Numbered from the stretch's first letter, positions 24,333 through 33,655 are shown. The stretch is 64,000 bases of DNA from Arcobacter_B sp049472135 (GCF_049472135.1 NZ_JBMOVV010000004.1:124001-188000); one strand, 5' to 3'. The notes: a model not told the origin generated them from the sequence alone. Numbers and translations: made by a program.

Positions 24333-25781
24333 TTATACGTGATAGTTTGGTGCTTCGTTAGTAATAGTTACATCATGAACATGAGACTCTTTAAGTCCAG
24401 CAGATGTAATTTCAACAAATTCAGCTTTTTCTTGGAATGTAGGAATATCTTTAGATCCTAAATAACCCATAGATGCTCTTAATCCACCTACCATTTGGTG
24501 AATAATATCAGCGATTGCACCTCTATATGCAACTCTACCTTCAATTCCTTCAGGTACAAGTTTATCAGCAGCTGTACCTTCTTGGAAATATCTATCGTTA
24601 CTTCCTTTTGTCATTGCACCAATTGATCCCATTCCTCTGTAAGATTTAAATTTTCTTCCTTGGAATAAGATTACTTCACCTGGAGACTCTTCTGTACCTG
24701 CTAATGCAGAACCCATCATTACAGCACTTGCACCAACAGCTAAAGCTTTTGATACATCACCAGAATATTTAATACCACCATCAGCAATAACTGGAACACC
24801 ATGTTTAGCACCAGCAGCTGCACACTCATCAATTGCTGAAATTTGAGGAACACCAACACCAGCAACGATTCTTGTAGTACAAATAGAACCAGGTCCAATT
24901 CCAACTTTAACAGCGTCAGCACCTGCTTTGATTAAATCTTCAGTTGCTTCTGCAGTTGCAACATTACCTGCGATAATATCAGTATTTGGGAATTGTTCTT
25001 TAATAGCTTTTACAGTATCTAAAATACCTTTAGAGTGTCCATGCGCAGAATCAAGTACTAATACATCAACACCAACATCAATAAGTGCTTTTGCTCTATC
25101 TAATTGACCTACACCAATAGCAGCTCCAACTCTTAATCTACCAAATTCATCTTTATTAGCATTTGGGTATTCTCTTTTTTTATTAATATCTTTAATTGTA
25201 ATTAAACCAATTAATTTATTGTTTTCATCAACAATTGGTAATTTTTCAATTTTATTAGCATGCATAATATCAGCAGCTTCATCTAAAGTAGTTCCCTCTT
25301 TAGCAGTAACTAAAGGCATTACTGTCATTTTTTCTTTAGCTAATAATGAGAAGTCTTTTGTAAATCTCATATCTCTATTTGTTAAAATACCTAATAAGAT
25401 ATTGTTTTCATCAACAACAGGAACACCAGAGATTTTATATGAAGCCATAATATCTTCTGCATCTTGTAAAGTTTGATCTGGTTTAATAGTTACAGGATCA
25501 ATAATCATACCAGATTCAGATTTTTTAACTTTTTTACATTGTAAAGCTTGAGATTCAACATCCATATTTTTGTGAATAATACCAATACCACCAAGTCTAG
25601 CCATAGCAATTGCAGCTTGATATTCAGTAACAGTGTCCATCGCAGCAGATACAAATGGAATATTTAATTCAATATTTTTAGTAAGTTTAGATTTAATACA
25701 AACTTCTTTTGGTAATACTTCAGATTTAGCTGGTACTAATAAAACGTCTTCAAATGTTAATGCTCTTTTTCTAATTCTCAT
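24333..25781 (-). CDS. guaB: Inosine-5'-monophosphate dehydrogenase
   Basis: 482 residues. It oxidises IMP to XMP with NAD+, the committed step to GMP. The catalytic loop GIGPGSICTTR places Cys301; two CBS domains occupy about 92-205; the phosphate-binding GGIKYSGD and the flap region SMGSIGAM...YRGMG are present. ATG at 25781. gatA lies 24 bases upstream on the same strand, so gatA-guaB are probably one transcript. Confidence 0.97.
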   Translation of the reverse strand: MRIRKRALTFEDVLLVPAKSEVLPKEVCIKSKLTKNIELNIPFVSAAMDTVTEYQAAIAMARLGGIGIIHKNMDVESQALQCKKVKKSESGMIIDPVTIKPDQTLQDAEDIMASYKISGVPVVDENNILLGILTNRDMRFTKDFSLLAKEKMTVMPLVTAKEGTTLDEAADIMHANKIEKLPIVDENNKLIGLITIKDINKKREYPNANKDEFGRLRVGAAIGVGQLDRAKALIDVGVDVLVLDSAHGHSKGILDTVKAIKEQFPNTDIIAGNVATAEATEDLIKAGADAVKVGIGPGSICTTRIVAGVGVPQISAIDECAAAGAKHGVPVIADGGIKYSGDVSKALAVGASAVMMGSALAGTEESPGEVILFQGRKFKSYRGMGSIGAMTKGSNDRYFQEGTAADKLVPEGIEGRVAYRGAIADIIHQMVGGLRASMGYLGSKDIPTFQEKAEFVEITSAGLKESHVHDVTITNEAPNYHV

Positions 25782-25805
25782 AATATAATATCCTATTTTT
25801 TTAAT

Positions 25806-27164
25806 TTATTTATAATTTACAGCTTTTTCTAATGATAAAGCACCATCAAACACAGTTTGTTCATCATACGCTTTTCCAATTAATTGTAATCCTACAGGCA
25901 TTCCATCTTCATCTCTGTCAATTGGTAATGAAATTGCAGGTAAACCAGCTAAATTAACTGAAATAGTGTAAATATCACTTAAATACATCTCTAATGATGT
26001 TTTAAAACTTCCAAACTCAGGAGCAGTTGTAGGAGCTACTGGAGAAAGAATTAAATCTGCATCATTAAAAATTGCTTCATACTCATCTTTAATTAAATGT
26101 CTAATTTTTTGAGCTTTTATGTAATATGCATCATAGTAACCAGAACTTAATACAAATGAACCTAACATAATTCTTTTTTGTACTTCTTCACCAAAACCTT
26201 GAGTTTTAGTCTGAACATACATATCTTTTAAACCAGCATCACCTTTTCTATTTCCATATCTAACACCATCAAATCTAGAAAGGTTAGCAGAAGCTTCAGC
26301 AGTTGCTACAATATAATATGAAGATAAAATTTTACTTGTATCTAACATATTTTTATGAACTATAGTGTGTCCAGCTTCTTCTAAAGCTTTAATAGCTTTT
26401 TCATATCCAGCTTTAATAGCAGGACTAGCTTGTTCAACAAAACTATCAATTACTGCGATTGTTAATTTTCTGTTCTCATCTAATTTAGGAGTTACAGCTT
26501 CATATTCAACATTTGCTGATGTTGAATCCATTGGGTCATTTCCTGAAATAATATCGTATAAAATAGCAGCATCTTCAACATTTTGAGTAATAGGACCACA
26601 TTGGTCAAGTGAAGAAGAATAAGCAGTGATTCCATATCTTGAAACTCTACCATAAGTAGGTTTCATACCAACAACACCACAGTAAGCAGCAGGTTGTCTA
26701 ATTGAACCACCAGTATCTGTTCCTAAAGCAGCTATTGCAGTACCTGCAGCAACAGCAGCAGCTGAACCACCAGAACTTCCTCCAGGAACTTTAGTATTAT
26801 CCACTGGATTTAAAGTCTTACCATAACAAGAAGATTCTGTAGAACTTCCCATTGCAAATTCATCCATATTTGTTCTACCAAATGCGCTTAAACCTGCTTC
26901 ATTTAATTTATTAATTACAGTTGCGTTATATGGTGATTTGTAACCTTTTAAGATATTACTTGAACAAGTAATTTCCCAGTCTTTAACATTTATATTATCT
27001 TTAATAGCTATTGGAATACCAGAACCTGATTCAGAAATATCTTGTGAAGTTAGTTGCTCAACATATGCACCAGTGTTGTCATCTTTAATTTTTTGTTTTA
27101 AATCGTCTCTTAATTTTTGAATATCATCATCACTTAAAGTAAGTGCTTCTTTTAGAGTTATCAA
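25806..27164 (-). CDS. gatA: Glutamyl-tRNA(Gln)/aspartyl-tRNA(Asn) amidotransferase subunit A
   Basis: 452 residues. GatA releases ammonia from glutamine for GatB to amidate mischarged tRNA. The amidase triad is visible: K55 (AIKDNI), S130 (PGGSSGGSAAAVAAG) and nucleophile S154 (TDTGGSIRQPA). The initiation codon is TTG at 27164 with AGGAGAGG at good spacing; there is no in-frame ATG before residue 90. gatB and gatC are not in the window. It lies directly upstream of guaB. Confidence 0.95.
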   Translation of the reverse strand: MITLKEALTLSDDDIQKLRDDLKQKIKDDNTGAYVEQLTSQDISESGSGIPIAIKDNINVKDWEITCSSNILKGYKSPYNATVINKLNEAGLSAFGRTNMDEFAMGSSTESSCYGKTLNPVDNTKVPGGSSGGSAAAVAAGTAIAALGTDTGGSIRQPAAYCGVVGMKPTYGRVSRYGITAYSSSLDQCGPITQNVEDAAILYDIISGNDPMDSTSANVEYEAVTPKLDENRKLTIAVIDSFVEQASPAIKAGYEKAIKALEEAGHTIVHKNMLDTSKILSSYYIVATAEASANLSRFDGVRYGNRKGDAGLKDMYVQTKTQGFGEEVQKRIMLGSFVLSSGYYDAYYIKAQKIRHLIKDEYEAIFNDADLILSPVAPTTAPEFGSFKTSLEMYLSDIYTISVNLAGLPAISLPIDRDEDGMPVGLQLIGKAYDEQTVFDGALSLEKAVNYK

Positions 27165-27307
27165 AAGCCTCTCCTGTATTTTACAATTGTAGTATACACC
27201 CGATTGTATCTAAAAAATGATTAAATTTTGGTAAAGAAAAATTAAATGAAATTAAAAAGTAATTTTTAAGATTGAAGTAATTATTAGTATTATTTTATAA
27301 AAATAAA

Positions 27308-27338
27308 AAAAGGTAGAAGTTTAAAACTCCTACCTTTT
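27308..27338 (-). terminator. Terminator of the rpmJ-rplQ operon
   Basis: Stem AAAAGGTAG/CTACCTTTT extended by an inner AGTTT/AAACT stem; a long T run follows on the minus strand. It starts 23 bases past the rplQ stop. Confidence 0.85.
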
Positions 27339-27360
27339 GAAGAATGTATACTATTTAAGA

Positions 27361-27711
27361 TTATACAAAAGAAATGAATGCCATTTGAGTAGCATCACCT
27401 CTTCTAATTCTTGTTTTAATTATTGAAGTATATCCACCATTTCTACCTTCGTATTTTGGTGCAATTTCGTTAATTAATTTTTTAGTAGCTTCTTTATCTT
27501 GTAATGCAGCGAAAACAGCTCTGTGAGTGTTAAAGTCAGCATTTCTTGCAGTAGTTACTAATCTCTCGATGTATCTTCTTAATTCTTTTGCTTTTGGAAC
27601 AGTTGTTTCAATTTTTTCTCTTTCGATTAAAGCGATTGCTAAGTTCTTTAGTAATGCTTTTCTATGAGAAGAAGTTCTGTTTAACTTTCTATATCCGTGC
27701 TTATGTCTCAT
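27361..27711 (-). CDS. rplQ: Ribosomal protein L17
   Basis: 116 residues, the short bacterial form. N-terminal MRHKHGYRKLNRTSSHRKAL and the central TTVPKAKELRRYIERLVT are diagnostic of L17. It is the last gene of the alpha operon, 16 bases after rpoA, and is followed by a strong terminator. Confidence 0.97.
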   Translation of the reverse strand: MRHKHGYRKLNRTSSHRKALLKNLAIALIEREKIETTVPKAKELRRYIERLVTTARNADFNTHRAVFAALQDKEATKKLINEIAPKYEGRNGGYTSIIKTRIRRGDATQMAFISFV

Positions 27712-27727
27712 ATTCTAAACCCTTAAA

Positions 27728-28726
27728 TTATGCTTTTAGTTGCTCTAATTTTCTTCTTAATGCAGAAGCAACATTTTCTGGAAGTGTATCTTCAACTGGG
27801 AATCCTAATGACTCTAACTTTTCAGCAATCTCGTCGTAAGATTTTTTCCCTAAGTTTTTAATGTTTTTAACTTCAACTTCACTCATAAGTACTAATTCAC
27901 CAAGGTATTTTAACCCTGCTCTATCTAAAGAGTTAAATGATCTAGCACTTAAATTTAAATCATCAATTTTAATAATTAAATCTTTAAGTTCAACTGGCTC
28001 TTCACCTGCGTCACTTACTGTTACTTCAGATAAATCAAATACTTTATTAAATACTGACATTTGAGAGTACATAACAGATACTGCTTCTTTGAATGCAGTA
28101 ATTGGAGAAATTTGTCCATTAGTTTGTACATTAAATACAGCTTTTTCAAAGTTAGGATTATCTTCAACTAACATATTTTCAATATCGTAAACTACTTTTT
28201 TCACTGGAGTAAAGAAAGCATCGATTGGAATGTAATCTGGTCCAACTATATCTCTAATATCTTCAGAAGGCATATATCCGATACCTTTTTGAATAATTAC
28301 AGAGAAAGTAAGATTACAATCAGAGTTAATAGTAGCTAAGTGTGCATCAGGAGAAACTACTTCTACATCAGCATTGATTAAATCTTCACCTTTAATCTCT
28401 TTTGGTCCGTTAAAAGAGTATTCTACTACTACTTGCTCTTCTTCACTATTTATTTTAAACTTAATATTTTTAAGATTAATAATAAATATAGCTATATCTT
28501 CTAGCATCCCTCTTAAAGAGTCAAACTCGTGTGAAGCACCTTCAATTTTCACTGCGATAGGTGCATATCCCACTGAAGAGCTTAATAAAAGTCTTCTTAA
28601 AGGGTGTGCCAAAGTTATTGCAAAACCACTCTCAAATGGATATGCAGAAATCTTAGCTTCATTATCACTAATAGCTTCGATCTCAACTTCTGTTGGTAAA
28701 AACGGTGTATCTGCAAACTTCTTCAT
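27728..28726 (-). CDS. rpoA: RNA polymerase alpha subunit
   Basis: 332 residues. The N-terminal dimerisation domain (AYPFESGFAITLAHPLRRLLL) and the C-terminal helix-hairpin domain (DRAGLKYLGELVLMSEVE and GKKSYDEI) are both present. It assembles the polymerase core and contacts activators and UP elements. It lies between rpsD and rplQ in the alpha operon. Confidence 0.97.
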   Translation of the reverse strand: MKKFADTPFLPTEVEIEAISDNEAKISAYPFESGFAITLAHPLRRLLLSSSVGYAPIAVKIEGASHEFDSLRGMLEDIAIFIINLKNIKFKINSEEEQVVVEYSFNGPKEIKGEDLINADVEVVSPDAHLATINSDCNLTFSVIIQKGIGYMPSEDIRDIVGPDYIPIDAFFTPVKKVVYDIENMLVEDNPNFEKAVFNVQTNGQISPITAFKEAVSVMYSQMSVFNKVFDLSEVTVSDAGEEPVELKDLIIKIDDLNLSARSFNSLDRAGLKYLGELVLMSEVEVKNIKNLGKKSYDEIAEKLESLGFPVEDTLPENVASALRRKLEQLKA

Positions 28727-28746
28727 TGGCTACCTTTTATGCTTTA

Positions 28747-29373
28747 TTATTTAGAATATAACTCTACGATTAATCTCTCTTCTACAGGAATAACAACTTC
28801 TTCTCTAGTTGGGATTCTTGTGAAAATTCCGAATACTTTATCTTTATCTACTTCAACCCAGTCAACAAGTCCAGTTTGGTTAGTTAACTCTAAAGATCTA
28901 ACGATTTGTGGGTTAGTTTTAGATTTTTCTTTAATTTCAATTTTTTGTCCAGGCTTAACAACGTAAGAAGGAATATCAACTTTCTTACCATCTACTAAGA
29001 TGTGCCCGTGAGTTGTAAATTGTCTAGCGTTTGCTCTAGTTGAAGCAAATCCCATTCTATATACAACGTTATCTAATCTCTGCTCAATTAAAGTAATTAA
29101 GTTAGCACCTGTATTACCTTCTCTTCTTGCAGCTTCTTTGAAGTATTTTCTGAATTGTTTCTCAGAAACACCATACATGAATTTAGCTTTTTGCTTTTCT
29201 CTTAATTGTAAACCATACTCAGAGATTTTAGCTCTTCTTTGTCCATGTTGTCCTGGAGCGAATGGTCTTTTTTCTAATGCAGATTTTCCGTTAAGTCTTC
29301 TCTCACCTTTTAATCCAAGGTCTGCATCTAATCTTCTTTCGATTTTTTCTACTGGTCCTCTATATCTTGCCAT
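28747..29373 (-). CDS. rpsD: Ribosomal protein S4
   Basis: 208 residues. MARYRGPVEKIERRLDADLG, then LREKQKAKFMYGVSEKQFRK, and an S4 RNA-binding domain (LDNVVYRMGFASTRANARQ, then HGHILVDGKKVDIPSYVVK). In E. coli S4 also represses the alpha operon by binding its leader; the structured leader upstream of rpmJ here could have a similar role, but nothing shows this directly. No zinc-finger cysteines at the N terminus. Confidence 0.97.
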   Translation of the reverse strand: MARYRGPVEKIERRLDADLGLKGERRLNGKSALEKRPFAPGQHGQRRAKISEYGLQLREKQKAKFMYGVSEKQFRKYFKEAARREGNTGANLITLIEQRLDNVVYRMGFASTRANARQFTTHGHILVDGKKVDIPSYVVKPGQKIEIKEKSKTNPQIVRSLELTNQTGLVDWVEVDKDKVFGIFTRIPTREEVVIPVEERLIVELYSK

Positions 29374-29383
29374 CTATTGCTCC

Positions 29384-29776
29384 TTACACTCTTCTTCTTT
29401 TAGGAGGTCTACAACCATTATGTGGTAATGGTGTAACATCTTTAAACCAAGTAACTCTAATACCGTCAATAGCACCTACAGATTTAACTGCAGTATCTCT
29501 ACCTGAACCTGGTCCTTGAATTTTAATCCCAACGTTTTTAATTCCGTGTTCCATTGCTTTAGTCATTGCATCTTCAACTGCTGCTTGAGCTGCGAAAGGA
29601 GTAGACTTTTTAGAACCCTTGAAACCTAAGCTTCCTGCACTTGACCATGCAATAGCGTTTCCAGCGTTGTCAGTAACAGTAACCATAGTATTGTTAAATG
29701 TTGCAGCAATATGTACAACACCGTCAGCAATATTTTTTCTTACAATTTTTTTTCTAGTAACTTTTCTTTTTGCCAT
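29384..29776 (-). CDS. rpsK: Ribosomal protein S11
   Basis: 130 residues. Family signature at VKSVGAIDGIRVTWFKDVTP and the terminal NGCRPPKRRRV are clear, as is IAATFNNTMVTVTDNAGNAI. Part of the small-subunit platform. Ten bases separate it from each neighbour in the alpha operon. Confidence 0.97.
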   Translation of the reverse strand: MAKRKVTRKKIVRKNIADGVVHIAATFNNTMVTVTDNAGNAIAWSSAGSLGFKGSKKSTPFAAQAAVEDAMTKAMEHGIKNVGIKIQGPGSGRDTAVKSVGAIDGIRVTWFKDVTPLPHNGCRPPKRRRV

Positions 29777-29786
29777 CTACAATCCC

Positions 29787-30155
29787 TTATTTAGTTGCTG
29801 CACCAACAGTTTTCTTTTTACCTTTTCTTGTTCTAGCATTAGTTTTAGTCTTTTGCCCTCTACAAGGTAAACCTTTTCTATGTCTTAAACCTCTGTATGA
29901 ACCTAAGTCCATTAAAGCTTTAATATCCATTGCAACTTTCTTTCTTAAATCCCCTTCTACCATGTAGTTTTCTTGGATTTCTTTTCTAATTGCCGCTGCT
30001 TCGTCTTCTGTTAATTCGTGTGCTCTTTTATTTCTATCAATACCTACAGCATCTAAGATTAATCTAGAGTTATGTAAACCAATACCGTAAACATAAGTTA
30101 ACGCGTATTCCATTCTCTTTTTATTTGGTAAATCAACACCTGCGATTCTTGCCAT
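29787..30155 (-). CDS. rpsM: Ribosomal protein S13
   Basis: 122 residues. MARIAGVDLPNKKRMEYALT at the N terminus and SYRGLRHRKGLPCRGQKTKT near the C terminus are diagnostic. It sits in the small-subunit head and contacts the P-site tRNA. Follows rpmJ by six bases. Confidence 0.97.
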   Translation of the reverse strand: MARIAGVDLPNKKRMEYALTYVYGIGLHNSRLILDAVGIDRNKRAHELTEDEAAAIRKEIQENYMVEGDLRKKVAMDIKALMDLGSYRGLRHRKGLPCRGQKTKTNARTRKGKKKTVGAATK

Positions 30156-30161
30156 GTCTTT

Positions 30162-30275
30162 TTATCCTTGTCTTTGTTTGTGTTTTTTGTTTTCGCAGAT
30201 TACTCTTACGATACCATTTCTTTTGATAACTTTACATTTATCACACATTTTCTTTACTGAAGCTCTAACTTTCAT
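30162..30275 (-). CDS. rpmJ: Ribosomal protein L36
   Basis: 37 residues: MKVRASVKKMCDKCKVIKRN then GIVRVICENKKHKQRQG. The zinc set C11, C14, C27 and H32 is complete, so this is the zinc-binding form. ATG at 30275 has AAAGAGGAATGACTG upstream. It opens the alpha operon here; infA, which precedes rpmJ in C. jejuni as I recall, is absent, and the upstream 370 bases are a structured leader instead. Confidence 0.97.
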   Translation of the reverse strand: MKVRASVKKMCDKCKVIKRNGIVRVICENKKHKQRQG

Positions 30276-30480
30276 CAGTCATTCCTCTTTTTTGTGTTTA
30301 TTACCACTTTTCAACAGGCAAGAGGCGTATAAAAAACGCGAAGTGCTTCACGTTTAAAGCCTCATGGCGACTTTTCATACGCCTGTAGCGCAAAAGCCGC
30401 TGGAAACTATGTTTCCTTAACTATAAAACCCTTTTGGATGTATATATAGTAAGAGAAGCAGACTTTCGATCGCTTTCTTC
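30276..30480 (-). promoter_or_regulatory. Structured, GC-richer leader of the rpmJ ribosomal operon
   Basis: Non-coding 372-bp gap between rpmJ and the HIT gene; the half nearer rpmJ is rich in inverted repeats. Read on the minus strand: AGAAAGC/GCTTCT, CTTACTATA/TATAGTTAAG, GGAAAC/GTTTCC (30402-30416), AGCG/CGCT, then ACAGGC (30381-30386) pairing with GCCTGT (30314-30319) or AGGCGTAT with ATACGCCT, and inside these AACGTGAAG/CTTCGCGTT (30335-30354) followed by six T, which looks like an intrinsic terminator about 60 bases before the rpmJ start. The alternative pairings share one strand and exclude each other, as in attenuators. The half nearer the HIT gene (30481-30647) is AT-rich with possible promoters for both directions. 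It is not tmRNA, RNase P or SRP RNA by any motif I can see. Confidence 0.6.
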
Positions 30481-30647
30481 CCCCTTACCAACTCTTTATA
30501 AAACACAAATATTTTATAAAAACTTCCTTGATGGTTGAAAAAATGGATTCGGATTATAATTAATTTTTACTTAAATATAGTTTAAAGCTTAAAACTCTTT
30601 CAGCTTTATTGTTGTAAAATCCTAATATTCAAATAAAAAGGAAATAA

Positions 30648-31010
30648 ATGTCTAAAATTTATACTAATGAACTAATAAATATACAAATTGAAGAGAGTGA
30701 AATTCCATGGCTTAAGATTTTTACAAATGACAATATAAAAGAGTTATCTCAATGTAATAATGAAACTAAAATGGAAATATTTAGATGCTTAGATATTATA
30801 GAAAAAATCATGTTAGAATATTTTAATTGTGATAAAGTAAATATTGCATCATTTGGGAATTATGTTCCTCATGTACATTTTCATATTATGGCTAGATTTA
30901 AAGAAGACTCTTATTTTCCTGAACCAATGTGGGGGAAAGAACAAAGAGAATCAAACCTTGAGTTACCCTCTTTTAAAGAATTTTATGAATTAGTAAAAAA
31001 GAGTTTATAA
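30648..31010 (+). CDS. HIT-family hydrolase
   Basis: 120 residues. The histidine triad PHVHFHIMARF (H75, H77, H79) marks a nucleotide hydrolase or transferase of the HIT fold; such proteins cleave nucleoside phosphoramidates or dinucleotides. AAAAGGAAATAA precedes the ATG. It diverges from the rpmJ operon and ends 20 bases from the convergent DHH gene; a weak hairpin AAGAGTT/AACTCTT covers its stop codon. Confidence 0.88.
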   Translation: MSKIYTNELINIQIEESEIPWLKIFTNDNIKELSQCNNETKMEIFRCLDIIEKIMLEYFNCDKVNIASFGNYVPHVHFHIMARFKEDSYFPEPMWGKEQRESNLELPSFKEFYELVKKSL

Positions 31011-31030
31011 CTCTTCTTTACTTTAAAGTC

Positions 31031-31957
31031 TTATCCATCTGCATTAATTTGTGCGATTAACTCTTCTAATACTTTTGGAGCATCTTCATGACTTGGTTGA
31101 CATCCACCTGCAGCTTGATGACCCCCTCCACCATATTTAAGCATTAATTCACCAACATTAGTATTTGATGTTTTATTGATAATAGATTTACCTGTACTAT
31201 AAACTACATTTTGTTTATCTCTACCCCAAACAACATGGATTGAAATATTTGCTTCTGGATACATTGCATAAACTAAAAATCTATTTCCCGGATAAATAAT
31301 CTCTTCATCCCTATAATCTATAATTAAAAGATTCTTTTCAACTCTTGTACATCTTTCTAGCTGTTCTTTAAACTCTTTTTCATATTTAAAGTATAAATCA
31401 ACTCTTTCTTTTACATCTGGTAAAGCTAAAATATCATCAATATTATGATCTTTACAATAATCAATTAAATCCATCATTAATTGATAGTTTGAAACAGTAA
31501 ACTCTCTAAATCTTCCAAGACCTGTTCTTGAATCCATTAAGAAACTTAATAATTCCCAACCTTTTGGATTTAATATATCCTCTTTTGTAAAAGCTGCACT
31601 ATCTGCTTTATTAGCAGCAATCATCATTGCATCGAAAGCCTCTGGAAATTTTTCTTTTCCACCATAATATTGATAAACAACTTCTGCTGCACTAGGAGCG
31701 CTAGCATCAATTATATGATTATCTTTTTTATCATTTCTTAATGTTTCTGAGAAGTGATGATCAAAAGCTAAATAAACGCCATCTACGTAAGGTAAATTAG
31801 TAGTAATGTCATTTTCAGTTATTTCAACTTTACCATCTTGCATATCCTTTGGATGTACAAAAGTAATCTCATCAATAATACCTAGATATTTCATTAGTGT
31901 ACCACACACTAATCCATCCATATCACTTCTAGTAACAAGTCTATATTTTTTATCCAT
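31031..31957 (-). CDS. DHH-family phosphoesterase
   Basis: 308 residues. Metal-site motifs SDMDG (D12, D14), DHHF (66-69) and the C-terminal DHHA1-like GGGGHQAAGG place it in the DHH superfamily, which includes exopolyphosphatases, nanoRNases and cyclic-dinucleotide phosphodiesterases. There is no sensory domain. Annotated in relatives as exopolyphosphatase-like, but nanoRNase or another small-nucleotide activity is equally possible. Single gene. Confidence 0.85.
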   Translation of the reverse strand: MDKKYRLVTRSDMDGLVCGTLMKYLGIIDEITFVHPKDMQDGKVEITENDITTNLPYVDGVYLAFDHHFSETLRNDKKDNHIIDASAPSAAEVVYQYYGGKEKFPEAFDAMMIAANKADSAAFTKEDILNPKGWELLSFLMDSRTGLGRFREFTVSNYQLMMDLIDYCKDHNIDDILALPDVKERVDLYFKYEKEFKEQLERCTRVEKNLLIIDYRDEEIIYPGNRFLVYAMYPEANISIHVVWGRDKQNVVYSTGKSIINKTSNTNVGELMLKYGGGGHQAAGGCQPSHEDAPKVLEELIAQINADG

Positions 31958-32056
31958 TAGAAGTCCCTAAATTAAAGTTTTATGCATTTTAGCATAAATG
32001 CTTCTTAAAATCTATTAAATAAAATTATGTAAAAGTGTAAATATATAGTAAGAGTC

Positions 32057-32082
32057 GTAAAAAAGGGATTTCCCTTTTTTAC
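32057..32082 (-). terminator. Terminator after leuB
   Basis: Eleven-bp stem GTAAAAAAGGG with its complement and a four-base loop, touching the leuB stop codon. Confidence 0.75.
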
Positions 32083-33146
32083 TATTTAATGTAGTTAGCG
32101 ATTATATCACCCATTTCTGCAGTTGTAACAACTTCTTTTGCATCAAATGCAGCTAAGTCTTTAGTTCTGTATCCATCTTTTAATACATTTTTAATTGCAT
32201 TACTAATCATGTCAGCAGCTTTTTCTTCACCTAAAGAGTATCTAAGCATCATTGCAGCTGATTCAATTGTTGCAATTGGGTTTGCTATACCTTGCCCTGC
32301 AATATCAGGAGCAGAACCATGAATTGGTTCATAAATAGCAGTTTTATCACCTGTTGAAGCTGATGGTAATAATCCAATTGAACCTACTACCATAGAAGCT
32401 GTATCAGATAAAATGTCTCCGAAAATATTTCCAGTAACAATTACATCAAATTGTTTTGGATTTCTAACTAATTGCATTGCAGCATTATCAACATACATAT
32501 GAGTTAATTCAACAGCTGGATAATCTTTTGCAATCTCTTCCATTGTATCTCTCCATAATTGAGATACTTCAAGAACGTTTGCTTTATCAACAGAACAAAC
32601 TCTTTTATCTCTTCTCATTGCAAACTCAAATGCTTGTCTACCAATTCTTTCAATTTCAGGTTTTGTATATACCATAGTATTGTAAGCTTTTTGACCATCA
32701 TTTGCTCTTGGTTGTCCAAAGTAAATACCACCAATTAACTCTCTTACAACCATAATATCACAACCTTCAATAACTTCAGGTTTTAATGTAGATGCATTTA
32801 CTAATTCATCATATACAATAGCAGGTCTTAAGTTAGCATAAACACCCATCTCTTCTCTAAATTTTAAAAGTCCAGTTTCAGGTCTTAAATCTCTTGGTAA
32901 TGTATCCCATTTCTCACCACCAATTGCTCCAAATAAACAAGCATCAGAATTTAAAACACCTTGAACTGTTTCTTCTGGTAAAGGAACACCTGTTTCATCA
33001 ATAGCAATTCCACCCATTAAGTACTCTTTGTAATCTAATGTAAAATTACAAGCACCTGCAACTGTATCTAAAACTTTAACAGCTTCATCTACAATTTCTG
33101 GACCAATTCCGTCACCTTTAATTAAAGAGATATTATATCTTTTCAT
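32082..33146 (-). CDS. leuB: 3-isopropylmalate dehydrogenase
   Basis: 354 residues. It oxidatively decarboxylates 3-isopropylmalate in leucine synthesis with NAD+. GDGIGPEI at the N terminus, YANLRPAIV, DKANVLEVSQLWR and NIFGDILSD are diagnostic, and the NAD specificity loop HGSAPDIAGQGIANP fits LeuB rather than NADP-isocitrate dehydrogenase. Its ATG overlaps the leuD stop by one base. Confidence 0.96.
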   Translation of the reverse strand: MKRYNISLIKGDGIGPEIVDEAVKVLDTVAGACNFTLDYKEYLMGGIAIDETGVPLPEETVQGVLNSDACLFGAIGGEKWDTLPRDLRPETGLLKFREEMGVYANLRPAIVYDELVNASTLKPEVIEGCDIMVVRELIGGIYFGQPRANDGQKAYNTMVYTKPEIERIGRQAFEFAMRRDKRVCSVDKANVLEVSQLWRDTMEEIAKDYPAVELTHMYVDNAAMQLVRNPKQFDVIVTGNIFGDILSDTASMVVGSIGLLPSASTGDKTAIYEPIHGSAPDIAGQGIANPIATIESAAMMLRYSLGEEKAADMISNAIKNVLKDGYRTKDLAAFDAKEVVTTAEMGDIIANYIK

Positions 33147-33655
33147 TAGTTATTTTCCTTTTCTCTTGCTGCTTCAATATTAGCAAAGTTGATTAATCCA
33201 CCAGCTGCAATTAACTCTTGCATAAAATCTGGAATTGGAATAAATTTATAAGTTTTACTAGTTGTATTATTTGTAATCTCACCTGCATCTAAATCAATAG
33301 AAATTTCTTCACCCTCTTTAATCTCTAAAGATTCTGGTAATTCAAAAATTGGTAATCCCATATTGAATGCATTTCTATAAAAAATTCTAGCAAATGAAGG
33401 TGCAACTACCGCTGCTACACCTGCTGCTTTTAAAGCGATTGGAGCATGTTCTCTAGAGCTTCCACATCCAAAGTTTTCACCTGCAACAATAATATCTCCC
33501 TTTTGTAACTTATTTGGGAAGTCAGGGTCTGCATCTTCCATAACATATTTTGCTAAATGCTCAGGGTCTGAACTATTTAAATATCTTGCTGCAATAATAA
33601 CATCAGTATCGATGTTTGCACCAAAATTCCATACTTTTCCAGTAATTTTATTCAT
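33146..33655 (-). CDS. leuD: 3-isopropylmalate dehydratase small subunit
   Basis: 169 residues from ATG 33655 with AAGGAT upstream; a longer frame to 33700 lacks a site. LeuD completes the LeuC 4Fe-4S isomerase. NFGANIDTDVIIAARYL, GENFGCGSSREHAPIAL and FARIFYRNAFNMGLP are the swivel-domain signatures. The short, archaeal/bacterial type-2 form. leuC and leuA are not in the window. Coupled to leuB by TAATG. Confidence 0.94.
   Translation of the reverse strand: MNKITGKVWNFGANIDTDVIIAARYLNSSDPEHLAKYVMEDADPDFPNKLQKGDIIVAGENFGCGSSREHAPIALKAAGVAAVVAPSFARIFYRNAFNMGLPIFELPESLEIKEGEEISIDLDAGEITNNTTSKTYKFIPIPDFMQELIAAGGLINFANIEAAREKENN

Noticed and set aside
30300..30480. tmRNA, RNase P RNA or SRP RNA in the rpmJ upstream gap
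   Set aside because: No tag-peptide frame or tRNA-like ends, no RNase P core (GAGGAAAGUCC-type) and no SRP tetraloop region; 6S RNA cannot be excluded but has no clear large internal bubble.
30276..30500. A degenerate infA upstream of rpmJ
   Set aside because: No frame gives the IF-1 pattern; the region is structured and non-coding.
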